Source: Nitrospira sp.
GTDB lineage: Bacteria > Nitrospirota > Nitrospiria > Nitrospirales > Nitrospiraceae
Length of the DNA stretch: 57,455 nt
Assembly: GCA_005239465.1 (NCBI GenBank)
Contig: SPAW01000013.1
Span: 1-57,455, forward strand
Direction of reading: 5' to 3'
This document shows, one piece after another, positions 37,647 through 46,722 of the stretch. Every line of letters starts with the position of its first letter. Within the stretch, counting starts at the first letter, position 1. The position numbers and the translations under genes were made by a program. The notes under the pieces are model-generated. The model saw only the letters and a list, made by a program, of their open reading frames with translations. It was not told where the DNA came from and searched no databases.

Positions 37647-38213
37647 ATGATGAGGTCACACGCGATTATTACAAGACTGGCCGGTACCGGTCTCGCCGTC
37701 CTTCTTTTAATGGGACTCGCGGCTTGTGGTGGTCCTCCAAAGTGGGTGGAGAAGGGGTCTGGGGCGTTTAACGAAAAGGACAGCAAAGCTTTCTATGGCG
37801 TGGGGTCGGTGGTCGGTGTGCGTAATGAACCGCTCGCCTGGGATACGGCTGAGAATCGTGGACGGGCCGAGATCGCCAAGACCTTTGAAACCTATACCGG
37901 TTATCTGATGAGAGACTATGCGGCCTCCACGACGGCGGGAGATTTTACGCGGAACACCGAAGAGCAGAACGTCGAGCGAGCCATTAAGACCGTGACGACC
38001 GCGACGCTCAGCGGGGTTCGTCCCATCGATCGCTACAAAGACACCAAGACGAATACCTACTATGTCCTGACCAAGCTGAGTTTAGAAGACATGAAGAACA
38101 ACTTGGAGCAGGCCAAAGAACTCAACGCCCAAGTCCGGGATTTCGTGCGGAAGAATGCGGAGCGCATGTTCGATCGTTTGGAGAAGGAAGAGGAGAAGCG
38201 GGCGACCCACTAA
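37647..38213 (+). CDS. LPP20-like outer-membrane lipoprotein
   Basis: This 188-residue protein has a lipoprotein signal with lipobox LAAC (Cys27). The mature part starts PPKWVEKGSGAFNEKDSKAFYGVG, typical of LPP20/FlgP-type lipoproteins: an N-terminal P-x-W-V segment, 'FYGVGSV', then an alpha/beta domain (RGRAEIAKTFETYT, TYYVLTKLSLEDMK) and a charged coil. The start is set by AAGGAG 6 bases upstream. It heads a cluster with LpoB-like, TPR-lipoprotein and second LPP20-like genes. Related proteins in Vibrio support the flagellar outer-membrane ring; no flagellar gene is in this window. Confidence 0.8.
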   Translation: MMRSHAIITRLAGTGLAVLLLMGLAACGGPPKWVEKGSGAFNEKDSKAFYGVGSVVGVRNEPLAWDTAENRGRAEIAKTFETYTGYLMRDYAASTTAGDFTRNTEEQNVERAIKTVTTATLSGVRPIDRYKDTKTNTYYVLTKLSLEDMKNNLEQAKELNAQVRDFVRKNAERMFDRLEKEEEKRATH

Positions 38214-38266
38214 GCGCGTCACCGGTGTGTGACGGATTGGCCGTCAACCCTTCACGGAGGATCAGC

Positions 38267-38878
38267 GTGATTCAGAAGAACCGTCGTTCCGTTGCAATGG
38301 CTGCCTGTGCGGTGGTCGCTCTTGCTGGGTGCGGACATGAGACGAAAGTGACTCGAGTCGATGCCGGGGTCGTCACCGATCTGAGCGGCCGATGGAACGA
38401 TACCGACTCGCGGATGGTCGCCGAGTCGATGGTGAAGGAAGCCTTGCAGTATCCCTGGCTCGGTAATTTCTCCCAGGCGAAGCAACGTCAACCTGTCGTC
38501 GTGGTAGGGACCGTGCTCAATAACAGCCATGAACATATCAACGTGCAAACCTTTATCACGGATTTGGAGCGGGAACTCACAAACTCTCAGAAAGTCACAT
38601 TCGTAGCCGGGAAAGGCGAGCGTGACGAGGTTCGCACTGAACGAAAAGAACAGGCGATGTATGCCCTTGAAGATACTCAGAAAGCCCCAGGGAAAGAGAC
38701 GGGGGCCGATTACATGATGAAAGGCACCATCGCCACGATCCTCGACGAAGCCGATGGGACCAAGGCAGTGTTTTATCAAGTCGATCTTCAAATGATCGAT
38801 CTGGAAAGCAATGCGAAGGTTTGGTATGGGCAGAAGAAGATCAAGAAGGTTGTCGAAAAGAAACGGACTGTCTTTTAG
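38267..38878 (+). CDS. LpoB-like lipoprotein (penicillin-binding-protein activator family)
   Basis: This 203-residue protein has lipobox LAGC (Cys22). Its LpoB-type domain contains VTDLSGRWNDTDSRMVAESM, QPVVVVGTVLNNSHEHINVQTF and a C-terminal YQVDLQMIDLESNAKVWYGQ strand pair. Family knowledge: LpoB activates PBP1b from the outer membrane, but many distant relatives sit in lipoprotein clusters like this one and their role is unknown. The GTG start follows GGAGG. There is no penicillin-binding protein gene nearby. Confidence 0.85.
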   Translation: MIQKNRRSVAMAACAVVALAGCGHETKVTRVDAGVVTDLSGRWNDTDSRMVAESMVKEALQYPWLGNFSQAKQRQPVVVVGTVLNNSHEHINVQTFITDLERELTNSQKVTFVAGKGERDEVRTERKEQAMYALEDTQKAPGKETGADYMMKGTIATILDEADGTKAVFYQVDLQMIDLESNAKVWYGQKKIKKVVEKKRTVF

Positions 38879-38893
38879 GTTCCGCGGACGCTG

Positions 38894-40381
38894 TTGAGCC
38901 CTTTCCTCTCACGCTTTGCCCACGGTGGTTGTGTGCGGTGGGGCGTTGCCACCCCAATCTCCTGCGTATTGTTTCTGGCCGGTCTAGCCCTCCTGACCGG
39001 CTGCGGTCCTTCGGTCAATCGCTATCTACTCATCGAGCAAAGCCTGCTGGCTGGAAATCCCAAGCAGGCGGATGCCATCGTAGAACAAGCTGAAAAAGAA
39101 TACGGCGGCAAGAGCCGGCTGTTGTACGGGATGGATCGCGGCATGACCCTCCAACTCGCCGGACACTATCAGCAAAGCAACGCGGTATTGGAGCAGGCGG
39201 AAGAGGAAGTCGAGCGGCTCTATACCAGAACCATCCGTTCGGAAACCGTCGCGTTTCTGAGCAACGACAATGCGCTGCCCTATGAGGGAGATGCGTACGA
39301 ACACGTCATGATCAATGTGCTGAAGGCATTGAACTACACGGCGCAGGGACAGTTGCAGGAGGCGCTCGTGGAGGCGCGACGGATCGACCATCGCTTGAAT
39401 GTGCTCAGTGATAAAGTGAAAGATACGAACGGCTATCGCAATGACGGATTTGCTCGGTATCTGAGTGGGATCTTGTACGAGGCGGCAGGCGATATCAACA
39501 ATGCCTTCATCGCCTATCGCAACGCGTATGAGGCCTATCAGGCGGCACGTGGATGGTCTAGGACACCGGGGCCGTCCTCGTTGCGATCCGATCTGCTGCG
39601 CACAACCGCGGCACTTGATCTCACGACCGAATTTGAGGAGTACCGGCGAGCATTTCCCGATGTTGTCTGGGAGCCCGTCTCGGCGCAACAGCAACTCGCC
39701 CAAGTCGTCATGATCAGCTATAATGGGCGCGCGCCACGAAAAGAGGATCGCTATCTTGACCTCCCGATCAGTTTGGACGCGTTGCAGTTGGTATTGCTCA
39801 ATCGTGGATTCTCCCAATCACCTCATCAACGGAATCGAGCAGCCGATAGCGTGCTCTATGGTCTCAATGGGCGTGTGGTGCGGGTCGCGCTCCCGCGTCT
39901 GGTTCCTCAAAAAACACAGGTTCCGTTCGAGGACATGACGCTCACGGACACGGCAGGCTACCCTGTCACGGCTCGATCGGAATTGGCGCAGAATGTGACG
40001 GCGCTGGCGGAAAAGAGCCTCTCGGACCGTTTGCCGGCGATCACAATGAAAGCACTGGCACGAGCGACCACAAAGTTTGCTCTGGCTGAAGGGGCGACCA
40101 GGGGAGCTCAACAGGCGGCCGGTAAAGATGCCGCTCCGTGGGTTGGACTTATCGTGGGGCTGTTGACCAAGGGGATAGCCGTGGCGTCGGAAGAAGCGGA
40201 CAAACGAAGCTGGCAGACATTGCCGGATGAAATTCATGTGGCACGGGCCTGGGTGCCTGCCGGCCAGTATCAAGTGTCTATTCGACCATCCGGCCGAGGG
40301 ATGGCAGTGGGAAAAGAGAGTCAGTCTCTGAATCTTGTGCCGGGCCAGACAACCTTTATCATTCAGCGTGTGCTGCAATGA
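38894..40381 (+). CDS. TPR-rich lipoprotein of the COG3014 type
   Basis: This 495-residue protein carries a lipobox LTGC near residue 37 of the longest form. Helical repeats follow (GNPKQADAIVEQAEKEYGG, INNAFIAYRNAYEAYQ), then a mixed C-terminal domain ending in a beta strand (TTFIIQRVLQ). Such proteins typically lie beside LpoB- and LPP20-like genes, as here. The start is uncertain. The listed TTG gives a long signal; the GTG at 38933 would give a more normal one. Its role, outer-membrane assembly scaffold or flagellar ring part, is inference. Confidence 0.75.
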   Translation: MSPFLSRFAHGGCVRWGVATPISCVLFLAGLALLTGCGPSVNRYLLIEQSLLAGNPKQADAIVEQAEKEYGGKSRLLYGMDRGMTLQLAGHYQQSNAVLEQAEEEVERLYTRTIRSETVAFLSNDNALPYEGDAYEHVMINVLKALNYTAQGQLQEALVEARRIDHRLNVLSDKVKDTNGYRNDGFARYLSGILYEAAGDINNAFIAYRNAYEAYQAARGWSRTPGPSSLRSDLLRTTAALDLTTEFEEYRRAFPDVVWEPVSAQQQLAQVVMISYNGRAPRKEDRYLDLPISLDALQLVLLNRGFSQSPHQRNRAADSVLYGLNGRVVRVALPRLVPQKTQVPFEDMTLTDTAGYPVTARSELAQNVTALAEKSLSDRLPAITMKALARATTKFALAEGATRGAQQAAGKDAAPWVGLIVGLLTKGIAVASEEADKRSWQTLPDEIHVARAWVPAGQYQVSIRPSGRGMAVGKESQSLNLVPGQTTFIIQRVLQ

Positions 40382-41523
40382 CGTGTGATCGCCGATTCGC
40401 TCTTTGGCAGGCTGCTGTGGTGTTGTGTTGTCTTTGGTTGATTGGTGCATCATCGATTGGTTGTGCGTGGTTCGGCGGAAAGGCCAAGCCGGGATGGGTT
40501 GACGGAGCAAGTGCGGAGTATCCTTCGGCTCAATATCTGATCGGAGTAGGGCAAGCAGACAACCGGAACATCGCATCGGACCAGGCCTATGCGGCGGTCG
40601 CGCGGATTTTCAAAGCGGAAGTGGCCGCACAAGCCAAAGATTGGGAGTCCTATCTGGTGGTCGAAACCCGCGGCTCTTCGAATACCGAGCGGAGACTCAC
40701 ACTGGACTCGGTGACAAAAGTGTCGACCGATAAGGCGCTTGAGAACGTCAGAATCATGGATACGTGGTACGACTCGAACAAAGGCCTGCACTATGCGTTG
40801 GCGGTGATAAGTCGTCCCCAAGCGGAAGCGGCGTTGATAGAACGGATGGCAACGTTGGACCAGGCGGTAGAGGCGGATGTGACCGAGTCGCGGCAGACTA
40901 CCGACAAGCTCACCAAGATTCGCAATCTTCGGCGGGCCGCCAGAAGTTTGGTCTTGCGCGAAGCCTATAACGCCGATTTGCGCGTGATTCGCCCCAGTGG
41001 ACAGGGAATAGCGCCTGCCTATCGGGTGAACGAATTGTCCAATGAGCTGGAACAGTTTCTTGCGACGAATCTTGTGCTTGCGGTACAAGTGTTCGGCGAT
41101 CATGCGGAGTCCGTTCAGCGTGCGCTGACGGAAGGGCTCATTCGCGAAGGGCTCCAGGTGACGACCAACACAGCGAGCGGAGAGGGAGTGTCGCCGGAAT
41201 TGCTCGTTCGAGGTACGGCGCGTCTCTTTCCCGTCGAAGTCCCCGACCCGCAATTCAAATATGTTCGGTGGTGCAGCGATTTTGATGTCGTGGAAGTGGC
41301 CACGCAACGTGTCGTTGGCGCGGGCGCGCGCGGCGGCAAGGAAGGCCATCTGACGGAGCGTGAAGCTACGGCGAAGACGTTGCGCGTCATTCAGCAAGAG
41401 TTTTCATCGGATGTGGCGAAAGCGATCGCCGCGCACATCTTTGGAGAAACCGCGTTGCCGGCGCCGGCGGCGATGCCGGCGGGTTGTCCACGCGAGGAAA
41501 CATCGGCAAGACCGATGCGGTAA
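40378..41523 (+). CDS. Second LPP20-like lipoprotein
   Basis: This 381-residue lipoprotein has lipobox SIGC (Cys29). PGWVDGASAEYPSAQYLIGVGQADN is the same P-x-W-V...-Y-x-x-G-x-G opening as the first LPP20-like gene, followed by a longer domain. The ATG overlaps the preceding stop by 4 bases. The C-terminal half has an internal segment (EGLIREGLQVTTNTASGEG) suggesting a secretin/FlgT-like alpha-beta module, but this is weak. It closes the four-gene envelope cluster. Confidence 0.78.
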   Translation: MTCDRRFALWQAAVVLCCLWLIGASSIGCAWFGGKAKPGWVDGASAEYPSAQYLIGVGQADNRNIASDQAYAAVARIFKAEVAAQAKDWESYLVVETRGSSNTERRLTLDSVTKVSTDKALENVRIMDTWYDSNKGLHYALAVISRPQAEAALIERMATLDQAVEADVTESRQTTDKLTKIRNLRRAARSLVLREAYNADLRVIRPSGQGIAPAYRVNELSNELEQFLATNLVLAVQVFGDHAESVQRALTEGLIREGLQVTTNTASGEGVSPELLVRGTARLFPVEVPDPQFKYVRWCSDFDVVEVATQRVVGAGARGGKEGHLTEREATAKTLRVIQQEFSSDVAKAIAAHIFGETALPAPAAMPAGCPREETSARPMR

Positions 41524-41560
41524 ACGAGCGATCTATCTTTCATGAGGAGGAACGACGACT

Positions 41561-41830
41561 GTGAAAAAGACTGCGGGAAAATCCATTAGCCGTGCTCCAC
41601 GCAGCCGGGGACGCGGGCTGACAAAATCCGGGCAAAAGGTCTCGAGCCGTCTGGCGAAACGGCGGCTGAGTGACCGCCTGAAGGACGATACGGCATCCTT
41701 CAATCAGGGCAATCTCGCCGACACTTTGCGAAAAGAGGGTTATGAAGAGGTGCCGCTCGATGAGCTGCAAGACCGGCTCTCCAAACTCCAAGGGCCTCTA
41801 GCTGAAGTCATTCTGAAGGGGAGGATGTAA
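41561..41830 (+). CDS. Putative antitoxin partner of the second PIN protein
   Basis: This 89-residue protein has an Arg/Lys-rich N-terminal half (about 1-42). The C-terminal half (EVPLDELQDRLSKLQGPLAE) resembles the toxin-binding tails of small antitoxins. A GTG start follows GAGGAGGAACG. It lies 4 bases before a PIN gene. No DNA-binding fold is certain, so the antitoxin assignment rests on size, tail and pairing. Confidence 0.6.
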   Translation: MKKTAGKSISRAPRSRGRGLTKSGQKVSSRLAKRRLSDRLKDDTASFNQGNLADTLRKEGYEEVPLDELQDRLSKLQGPLAEVILKGRM

Positions 41831-41834
41831 CGGG

Positions 41835-42278
41835 ATGCCGTACTACTATTTCGACTCAACCGCGCTTGTTAAGCGTTACAGCATGGAAAGGGGCACGCGT
41901 ATTGTGACTAAGCTGATGGTGAAGCGCGGGAAGGTCGCGATCCTGCCGACCTGGACGGTCACGGATTTCTATGCCACCTTATCGACGCGCGCCCAAGAGG
42001 GGCAAATTACGCGAGACGATTGTTATTCCGTGTTCTACAAGTTCGAAATCGAATCGAAGCAGGGACTCTATCAGTTTATTGCGCCGACGATAGGGACTTA
42101 CTTGGCGACGAAGGAACTGGTCTTGGAGTATCCGTTTCTCCGGTCCGCCCAGGTAATGCATCTGGCGCTGGCGTTGGAACTGAAGCCGCTGAGATTGACT
42201 GTCGTGAGCGCGGATTCGCAGTTGTTGGCGGCATCCAAAACTGCGGGGCTTCACATTATCAATCCGGAAGAAGACTAG
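41835..42278 (+). CDS. PIN-domain protein with a degenerate acidic site
   Basis: The 147-residue protein starts YYYFDSTALVKRYSMERG, typical of VapC-like PIN domains, with the first catalytic Asp7. The normal Glu position holds Asp44 (TVTDFYATL). The third acidic position, usually LRALDALHL, is RSAQVMHL with Gln106. Asp127 in SADSQLLAAS is kept. The nuclease may be weak or inactive, or this may be a subfamily variant. It is paired with a small upstream gene. Length is normal. Confidence 0.75.
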   Translation: MPYYYFDSTALVKRYSMERGTRIVTKLMVKRGKVAILPTWTVTDFYATLSTRAQEGQITRDDCYSVFYKFEIESKQGLYQFIAPTIGTYLATKELVLEYPFLRSAQVMHLALALELKPLRLTVVSADSQLLAASKTAGLHIINPEED

Positions 42279-42586
42279 CGCCGTACCGGAATGGGTTTGA
42301 ACAGGGTTACGGGCACTGGTATTCTGCGATCATTGATTCGATCACGGTGATCCAGTTCTCTGTGGACTCTCGTAGCCGTTGCGCGTCCTTGATAAAATGT
42401 GAAGCTGGCAGCGGGGAAGATGTTGTCGGGCCCAGACTTAGGGAAGGAGTCGCTTCGTACAATACTGGGTAAAACCGTCTTTGTGGATAATCAAGAACTG
42501 GTAGTGATTTCCCGCCAAACTCGTGCCAACCTCAGTGGGAGGACCTGTATTGTGTGTAGGTGAAAGGCGGCAGGGGAATGCGGGGC
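42279..42586. other. Convergent intergenic region, no gene seen
   Basis: Between the PIN gene and the 2-keto-acid decarboxylase gene (opposite strand) I find no coding frame of natural composition, no RNA gene and no clear terminator. Confidence 0.35.
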
Positions 42587-44242
42587 CTACGGTTTATCCG
42601 TCGAGAGCTTTTTCCCGAGGCGGCGAGCCAATCGCACCATGCCTGGAGAACGGTCTTTTGGATTGAGCAGCACGTTGAGAATGTGGAGTTGGCTCTGGTC
42701 CGCGAAGGCAGCGGCCAGTCGTTGTTCAAACTCTCGCTGGGTGCTGACGCGTGATCCCACGCCGCCGCCAATGAGGTCGCAAATTTTCTCGTATTGCCAT
42801 TCGTGCACGTCGTTGAATGGGCCCTCTAGGATTTCCCGCTCAGTTGAATAACCACGGTTGTTGAGGAGTACGACGATGGGGGCCTGCCCATAGCGTACGC
42901 AGCTGGCCAACTCGGTCCCGGTCATTTGAAAGGCTCCGTCTCCGACCAACACGATCGATCGAAGACTTGGGTCCGCTAACGACGCGCCAAGCGCCGCAGG
43001 CACGGCAAATCCCATTGAGGTGTAATAGGCCGGCGAAAGAAACTCGAAGCGATGGCGCACATGCAGATCGGCGGCTGCAAACAGCGATTCGCCGACGTCG
43101 GCGATCACCACGGTCTTTTCAGTCAATACAGTGTCGAGGTGCTGGAAGAGTCCTTCTAATGTCACCGGTGCGTCGGGACGCGGAATTAAGGGCACGACAA
43201 CAGTTCGAGTCGGCAGTGACCGCAGTGGGAAGGCCGGAAGCGGGGCGCGCACCAGTCCCTGAACGAAGTCCTGGAACTTAATGGACTCATAGCGGTGATG
43301 TTTGATGGCGACACGGTCGGCTGTGGCGTGAATTGTTCGGCCTTCAGAAAGTAATGGTGAGCTTGCATCCAAATCTTCCACGTCGGACAAGATCGAGCCG
43401 AGGATCAAGAGGCAGTCGGAGTCGTTAATGAATTGTTGTACCTCTTCGCGACCGATCAGCCCGCCATAGACGCCGACGTAGAGCGGATGATCTTCACGAA
43501 TGACGGATTTCCCCAGTAACGTCGAGGCGATAGGAATGTTCAGTTGTTCCACCAGACGAGCCAAGTCGTCCTGAAGACCGAATCGACCGACTTCTGCTCC
43601 GACCAGCATAGCCGGCCGTTTCGCTGACGCCAGCATGGTTCGCACTTCCCCGATCGCTTCTTCCAATGCGGCCGGATCACTCGACTCGTCTTCCAGGCAG
43701 ATCGGTCTGATGGTGCCGGGGAGTGGGGTATGGACCATGTCCCTGGGAATTTCCAGATAGATGGGGCGTCGATAGCGCAGCAGGGCGGCAAAGGCTCGAT
43801 CCATTTCCCGTTCGGCGGTGAGGGGATCATCGAGTGTCACTGCGGCTACAGTCATTCGCTCAAAGACCTCTCGTTGGGTTGAAAAGTCCCTGACCATGTG
43901 ATGCAGGTATGGCGTACGGGTCCGTTCGGAGAGGCCGGGCGAACCGGTCAATAAGACCACCGGCGACCGTTCGGCATAGGCGCAGGCAATGGCGTTGACG
44001 GTATTCAACCCCCCGACGCAATAAGTCACACAGACGGCGCCAATTCCATTGATGCGGGCGTAAGCGTCTGCCGCAAAGCCGGCACAATCTTCTCGGGTTG
44101 TGCCGATGTGTGTGATGGGAGACGATTCGATCAGTTGAAAGAGGGAAAGGACATAGTCGCCGGGAATGCCGAAGATATGGCGAACGCCGAGGCGGTACAG
44201 ACGATCCAGCACAGTGGACCCGATGGTTGCTTTACCGCTCAT
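42587..44242 (-). CDS. TPP-dependent 2-keto-acid decarboxylase (PDC/IPDC family)
   Basis: This 551-residue protein has the three-domain layout of pyruvate/indolepyruvate decarboxylases. The pyrimidine-binding domain has VRHIFGIPGDYVLSLFQL and the catalytic Glu in TTREDCAGFAADAYAR. There is a central regulatory domain. The pyrophosphate-binding domain has GDGAFQMTGTELASCVRYGQ ending in the NN of VVLLNNRGYSTE. It decarboxylates a 2-keto acid to an aldehyde; whether the substrate is pyruvate, phenylpyruvate or indolepyruvate is open. I chose the third in-frame ATG, 8 bases after GGAG. It is divergent to the RlmI-like gene. Confidence 0.88.
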   Translation of the reverse strand: MSGKATIGSTVLDRLYRLGVRHIFGIPGDYVLSLFQLIESSPITHIGTTREDCAGFAADAYARINGIGAVCVTYCVGGLNTVNAIACAYAERSPVVLLTGSPGLSERTRTPYLHHMVRDFSTQREVFERMTVAAVTLDDPLTAEREMDRAFAALLRYRRPIYLEIPRDMVHTPLPGTIRPICLEDESSDPAALEEAIGEVRTMLASAKRPAMLVGAEVGRFGLQDDLARLVEQLNIPIASTLLGKSVIREDHPLYVGVYGGLIGREEVQQFINDSDCLLILGSILSDVEDLDASSPLLSEGRTIHATADRVAIKHHRYESIKFQDFVQGLVRAPLPAFPLRSLPTRTVVVPLIPRPDAPVTLEGLFQHLDTVLTEKTVVIADVGESLFAAADLHVRHRFEFLSPAYYTSMGFAVPAALGASLADPSLRSIVLVGDGAFQMTGTELASCVRYGQAPIVVLLNNRGYSTEREILEGPFNDVHEWQYEKICDLIGGGVGSRVSTQREFEQRLAAAFADQSQLHILNVLLNPKDRSPGMVRLARRLGKKLSTDKP

Positions 44243-44411
44243 CTTTCTATCTCCGGACATCCGTTTGAACGAGGGCTCTCGAACAAGCTCTACATTTTCA
44301 GGAAAACACACTGACCGCAGTCAGTCAAGCAGGTTCTTAAAGGCCTTCTATCAGGTGTTGTCGGCATCAAGACACTTGACCTTTGCCTCGCTGCAGTCAG
44401 ATAAGAGAAGG

Positions 44412-45605
44412 ATGCATATAAACACACAGACTCCGACAGCTCACGTCAGGTTGAATACACAGCGGCTTCCCGCGGGGCCAGGGCATCTCTGGATTTATGC
44501 CGGTCATCTCGGCCAGGTGATCGGTCAACCGGCGGTGGGCGACTTGATCGACGTCTTGACTCCGAACGGCCGATTCTATGGGCGTGGCTACTTCAACCCC
44601 TCCTCGAAAATCAGAGTCCGTCTCTTGACGTTTGAGGACGAGCCCATCCATGAGGCGTTCTGGAAGGGTAGAATTCAGCAGGCGATTCGCCTTCGACAAC
44701 GAGTCGTCACTCAGACAAATGCCTATCGGCTTATCTTTGGAGAAGGGGATCGATTGCCTGGTCTGATCGTGGATCGATACGATCAGACGCTTGTGATGCA
44801 GACGTTATCCTATGGCATGGATCGTCGGAAGGAGCTGTTGGCTGATTTGTTGGTGAAGGAGTTGAATGTCGCCAGCGTGTTTCTCAGGAACGATGCTAAG
44901 AATCGGCAACTCGAGGGACTGCCGCTCGAGCGTGGGTTTCTTCGTGGTAGTGGCCCAATGCAGGTGGAGATCCAGGAAGGGGCCGCGCGGTTTGTGGTCG
45001 ATATTGAGCGCGGTCAGAAAACCGGTTGGTATTGCGACCAGCGGGAGAATCGGTTGGCTGCGGCGAAGCTTGCAGCAGGAGCTGCGGTGCTGGAAGTGTT
45101 CTGTCATACAGGAGCCTTTGGGATTCACGCGGCTTTAGCCGGAGCGACTTCGGTTGTGGGGCTTGATGTCAGTGAGGAGTCGCTTGTGATGGCGTGCGAA
45201 CATGCCAGTCGAAATCATGTCAACGCGCAGTGCACCTACCGTAAAGCAGACGCATTCGAGGAGATGCGGAATCTAGTGAAGACAGAGCGGCGATACGATC
45301 TTGTGCTGCTCGATCCGCCGGCGTTTGCTCGGAGCAAGCAGGCCTTGTCCAGAGCTCTTGCCGGGTACAAAGACATAAATCTTTTTGGGCTGAGATTGGT
45401 GAAGCCGGAAGGTTTTTTGGTGACGAGTTCTTGTTCACATCCCGTGTCAGAGGAAGATCTCTGGATGGCGATCCGCCTGGCCGCGCGCGACGCCAAGCGG
45501 GAAATACGGCTCATCGAGCAACGGGGCCAGAGCGCCGACCATCCGATCTTAGCGACTATGCCGGAAACGCGCTACCTTAAGTGTTTCATCCTGCAGGTCC
45601 TCTAA
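44412..45605 (+). CDS. RlmI-like 23S rRNA m5C methyltransferase
   Basis: This 397-residue protein has an N-terminal PUA-type domain (about 1-75). A class I SAM-dependent domain follows with VLEVFCHTGAFGIHAAL (SAM loop), VVGLDVSEES, LVLLDPPAFARSK (catalytic loop) and the nucleophile region SSCSHPVSEEDLW. Cysteine in SCSH is the likely catalytic residue. Homologues methylate C1962 of 23S rRNA. It is the best family match, but substrate position should be treated as predicted. The start is the ATG shared by the PUA fold, and upstream in-frame codons overlap the divergent gene. Confidence 0.85.
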   Translation: MHINTQTPTAHVRLNTQRLPAGPGHLWIYAGHLGQVIGQPAVGDLIDVLTPNGRFYGRGYFNPSSKIRVRLLTFEDEPIHEAFWKGRIQQAIRLRQRVVTQTNAYRLIFGEGDRLPGLIVDRYDQTLVMQTLSYGMDRRKELLADLLVKELNVASVFLRNDAKNRQLEGLPLERGFLRGSGPMQVEIQEGAARFVVDIERGQKTGWYCDQRENRLAAAKLAAGAAVLEVFCHTGAFGIHAALAGATSVVGLDVSEESLVMACEHASRNHVNAQCTYRKADAFEEMRNLVKTERRYDLVLLDPPAFARSKQALSRALAGYKDINLFGLRLVKPEGFLVTSSCSHPVSEEDLWMAIRLAARDAKREIRLIEQRGQSADHPILATMPETRYLKCFILQVL

Positions 45606-45696
45606 CGTTCTGTTGGTAAGACGCACGGTGGCCTGCTTTCTCGTTCAAACCCCTGATCAGCGCACTCGAACGTCGAGCGCACAGCTCAAAGAACGC

Positions 45697-46157
45697 CTAG
45701 TCGCTAGGAGGCTCGAAGTGCCCCGAGGGGCGTTGTTGCCAGGGGGCTGCGGCTTGGCGAGATTGTTTCACCAGACTGCGCAGGCTCACCTCGGCGGCGC
45801 GCAAGAGTTTCGGATCACCGGCTTGTATGAGCGCTGTAAGGAGGACGTAGAGCGAGCGGCCCATCCGAGATCCAGCTAAGATGCGATCGGTCACAGGATC
45901 AACTTGGGAAGGAGCCGGCTCTTCTTGTTCCTCTGCGTCCTTGAACAGGATTCGAAGGAGTGGGGATTGTCAAACAGCCAAGCTGGTGGAATGCGAAGGG
46001 CTGTGGCCAGAGCTTGAATTGTGGCTGTGGAGGGATCTGTCTGCTCTGATTCAATTTGATCCAGTAGTGCCGCGGAAATATCTGCTATGTCTGATAACGA
46101 ATCAAGGGATTGCTTTCTTGAGAGTCTCCACGCTTGAATAAGAGGTCCGATTGACAT
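45697..46157 (-). pseudogene. Frameshifted XRE-type regulator
   Basis: The upstream frame (46157 to about 45950) encodes a helix-turn-helix, GPLIQAWRLSRKQSLDSLSD...LLDQIESEQTDPSTATIQALATAL, of the XRE family. The continuation is in another frame (LFKDAEEQEEPAPSQVDPVT, then DRILAGSRMGRSLYVLLTAL), with sensible composition to a stop. Restoring one base near 45955 would join them into a protein of about 150 residues. Either the gene is decayed, expressed by frameshifting, or there is a sequencing error. No Shine-Dalgarno is apparent at the ATG. Confidence 0.65.
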
Positions 46158-46201
46158 AGGACGATGACACAGAAACCGATGGATAGCTTCAACAGGCGAG
46201 A

Positions 46202-46230
46202 TTGCTGGATATTTAATTAATTAATATAAT
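46202..46230 (+). promoter_or_regulatory. Strong sigma-70-type promoter in an AT-rich block
   Basis: TTGCTG, 17 bases, then a perfect TATAAT. The spacer contains TTAATTAATTAA, a self-complementary stretch that could bind the divergent XRE regulator. It lies 100 bases before the plus-strand coiled-coil gene. Confidence 0.6.
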
Positions 46231-46329
46231 TCAATATCTTATGATCGATTTCTGCAGGTGGAAGATCAGGGACGAAATCGGGTACAATATTCTCACCAGT
46301 ACGGATGTGTAGAAGGAGGTAATGGGAAC

Positions 46330-46671
46330 ATGTTGGGAACCGATATTCGTGGCATCATGGCGGAAGAGGAAGAAGTCCAGCGCCGGCAACAGGCCCTGAA
46401 GTCTCTTGTGACGATGCGGGCAAGGCAGCTGCGAGAGTCACTGGACGAACGGATCAAGCGCGCCAGAAACAGTGGGGACTGGACACTGCTTTCTAAAGCG
46501 GAATGTGCTGACCTTCACAAGCAGGAGAAAGCGCACCTTCAATCCCAGCTCGAGCAGTTACAGTTCGAACAAAGCCGGACGCGTGGAAAGCTGACTGCGC
46601 TGAAGCGGGCAAAAGCCAGGGCGCAACGTATCCGTGCGGCAGAGGCGGCGTCCGAGCGAAAGCGACGGTAG
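46330..46671 (+). CDS. Small helical protein, unknown
   Basis: This 113-residue protein is highly charged and almost fully helical, rich in Glu, Arg, Lys, Gln and Ala (VQRRQQALKSLVTMRARQLR, HLQSQLEQLQFEQSRTRGKL). A coiled coil is likely and the C-terminus is basic, so RNA or DNA contact is possible. A strong promoter lies upstream, and AAGGAGG lies 11 bases before the ATG. It is divergent from the broken XRE regulator. No family is recognised. Confidence 0.65.
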   Translation: MLGTDIRGIMAEEEEVQRRQQALKSLVTMRARQLRESLDERIKRARNSGDWTLLSKAECADLHKQEKAHLQSQLEQLQFEQSRTRGKLTALKRAKARAQRIRAAEAASERKRR

Positions 46672-46722
46672 TCGTCAACGTCATTCCTTTCGGATCACCC
46701 TTCATGCAATGTCGGAGAATAA

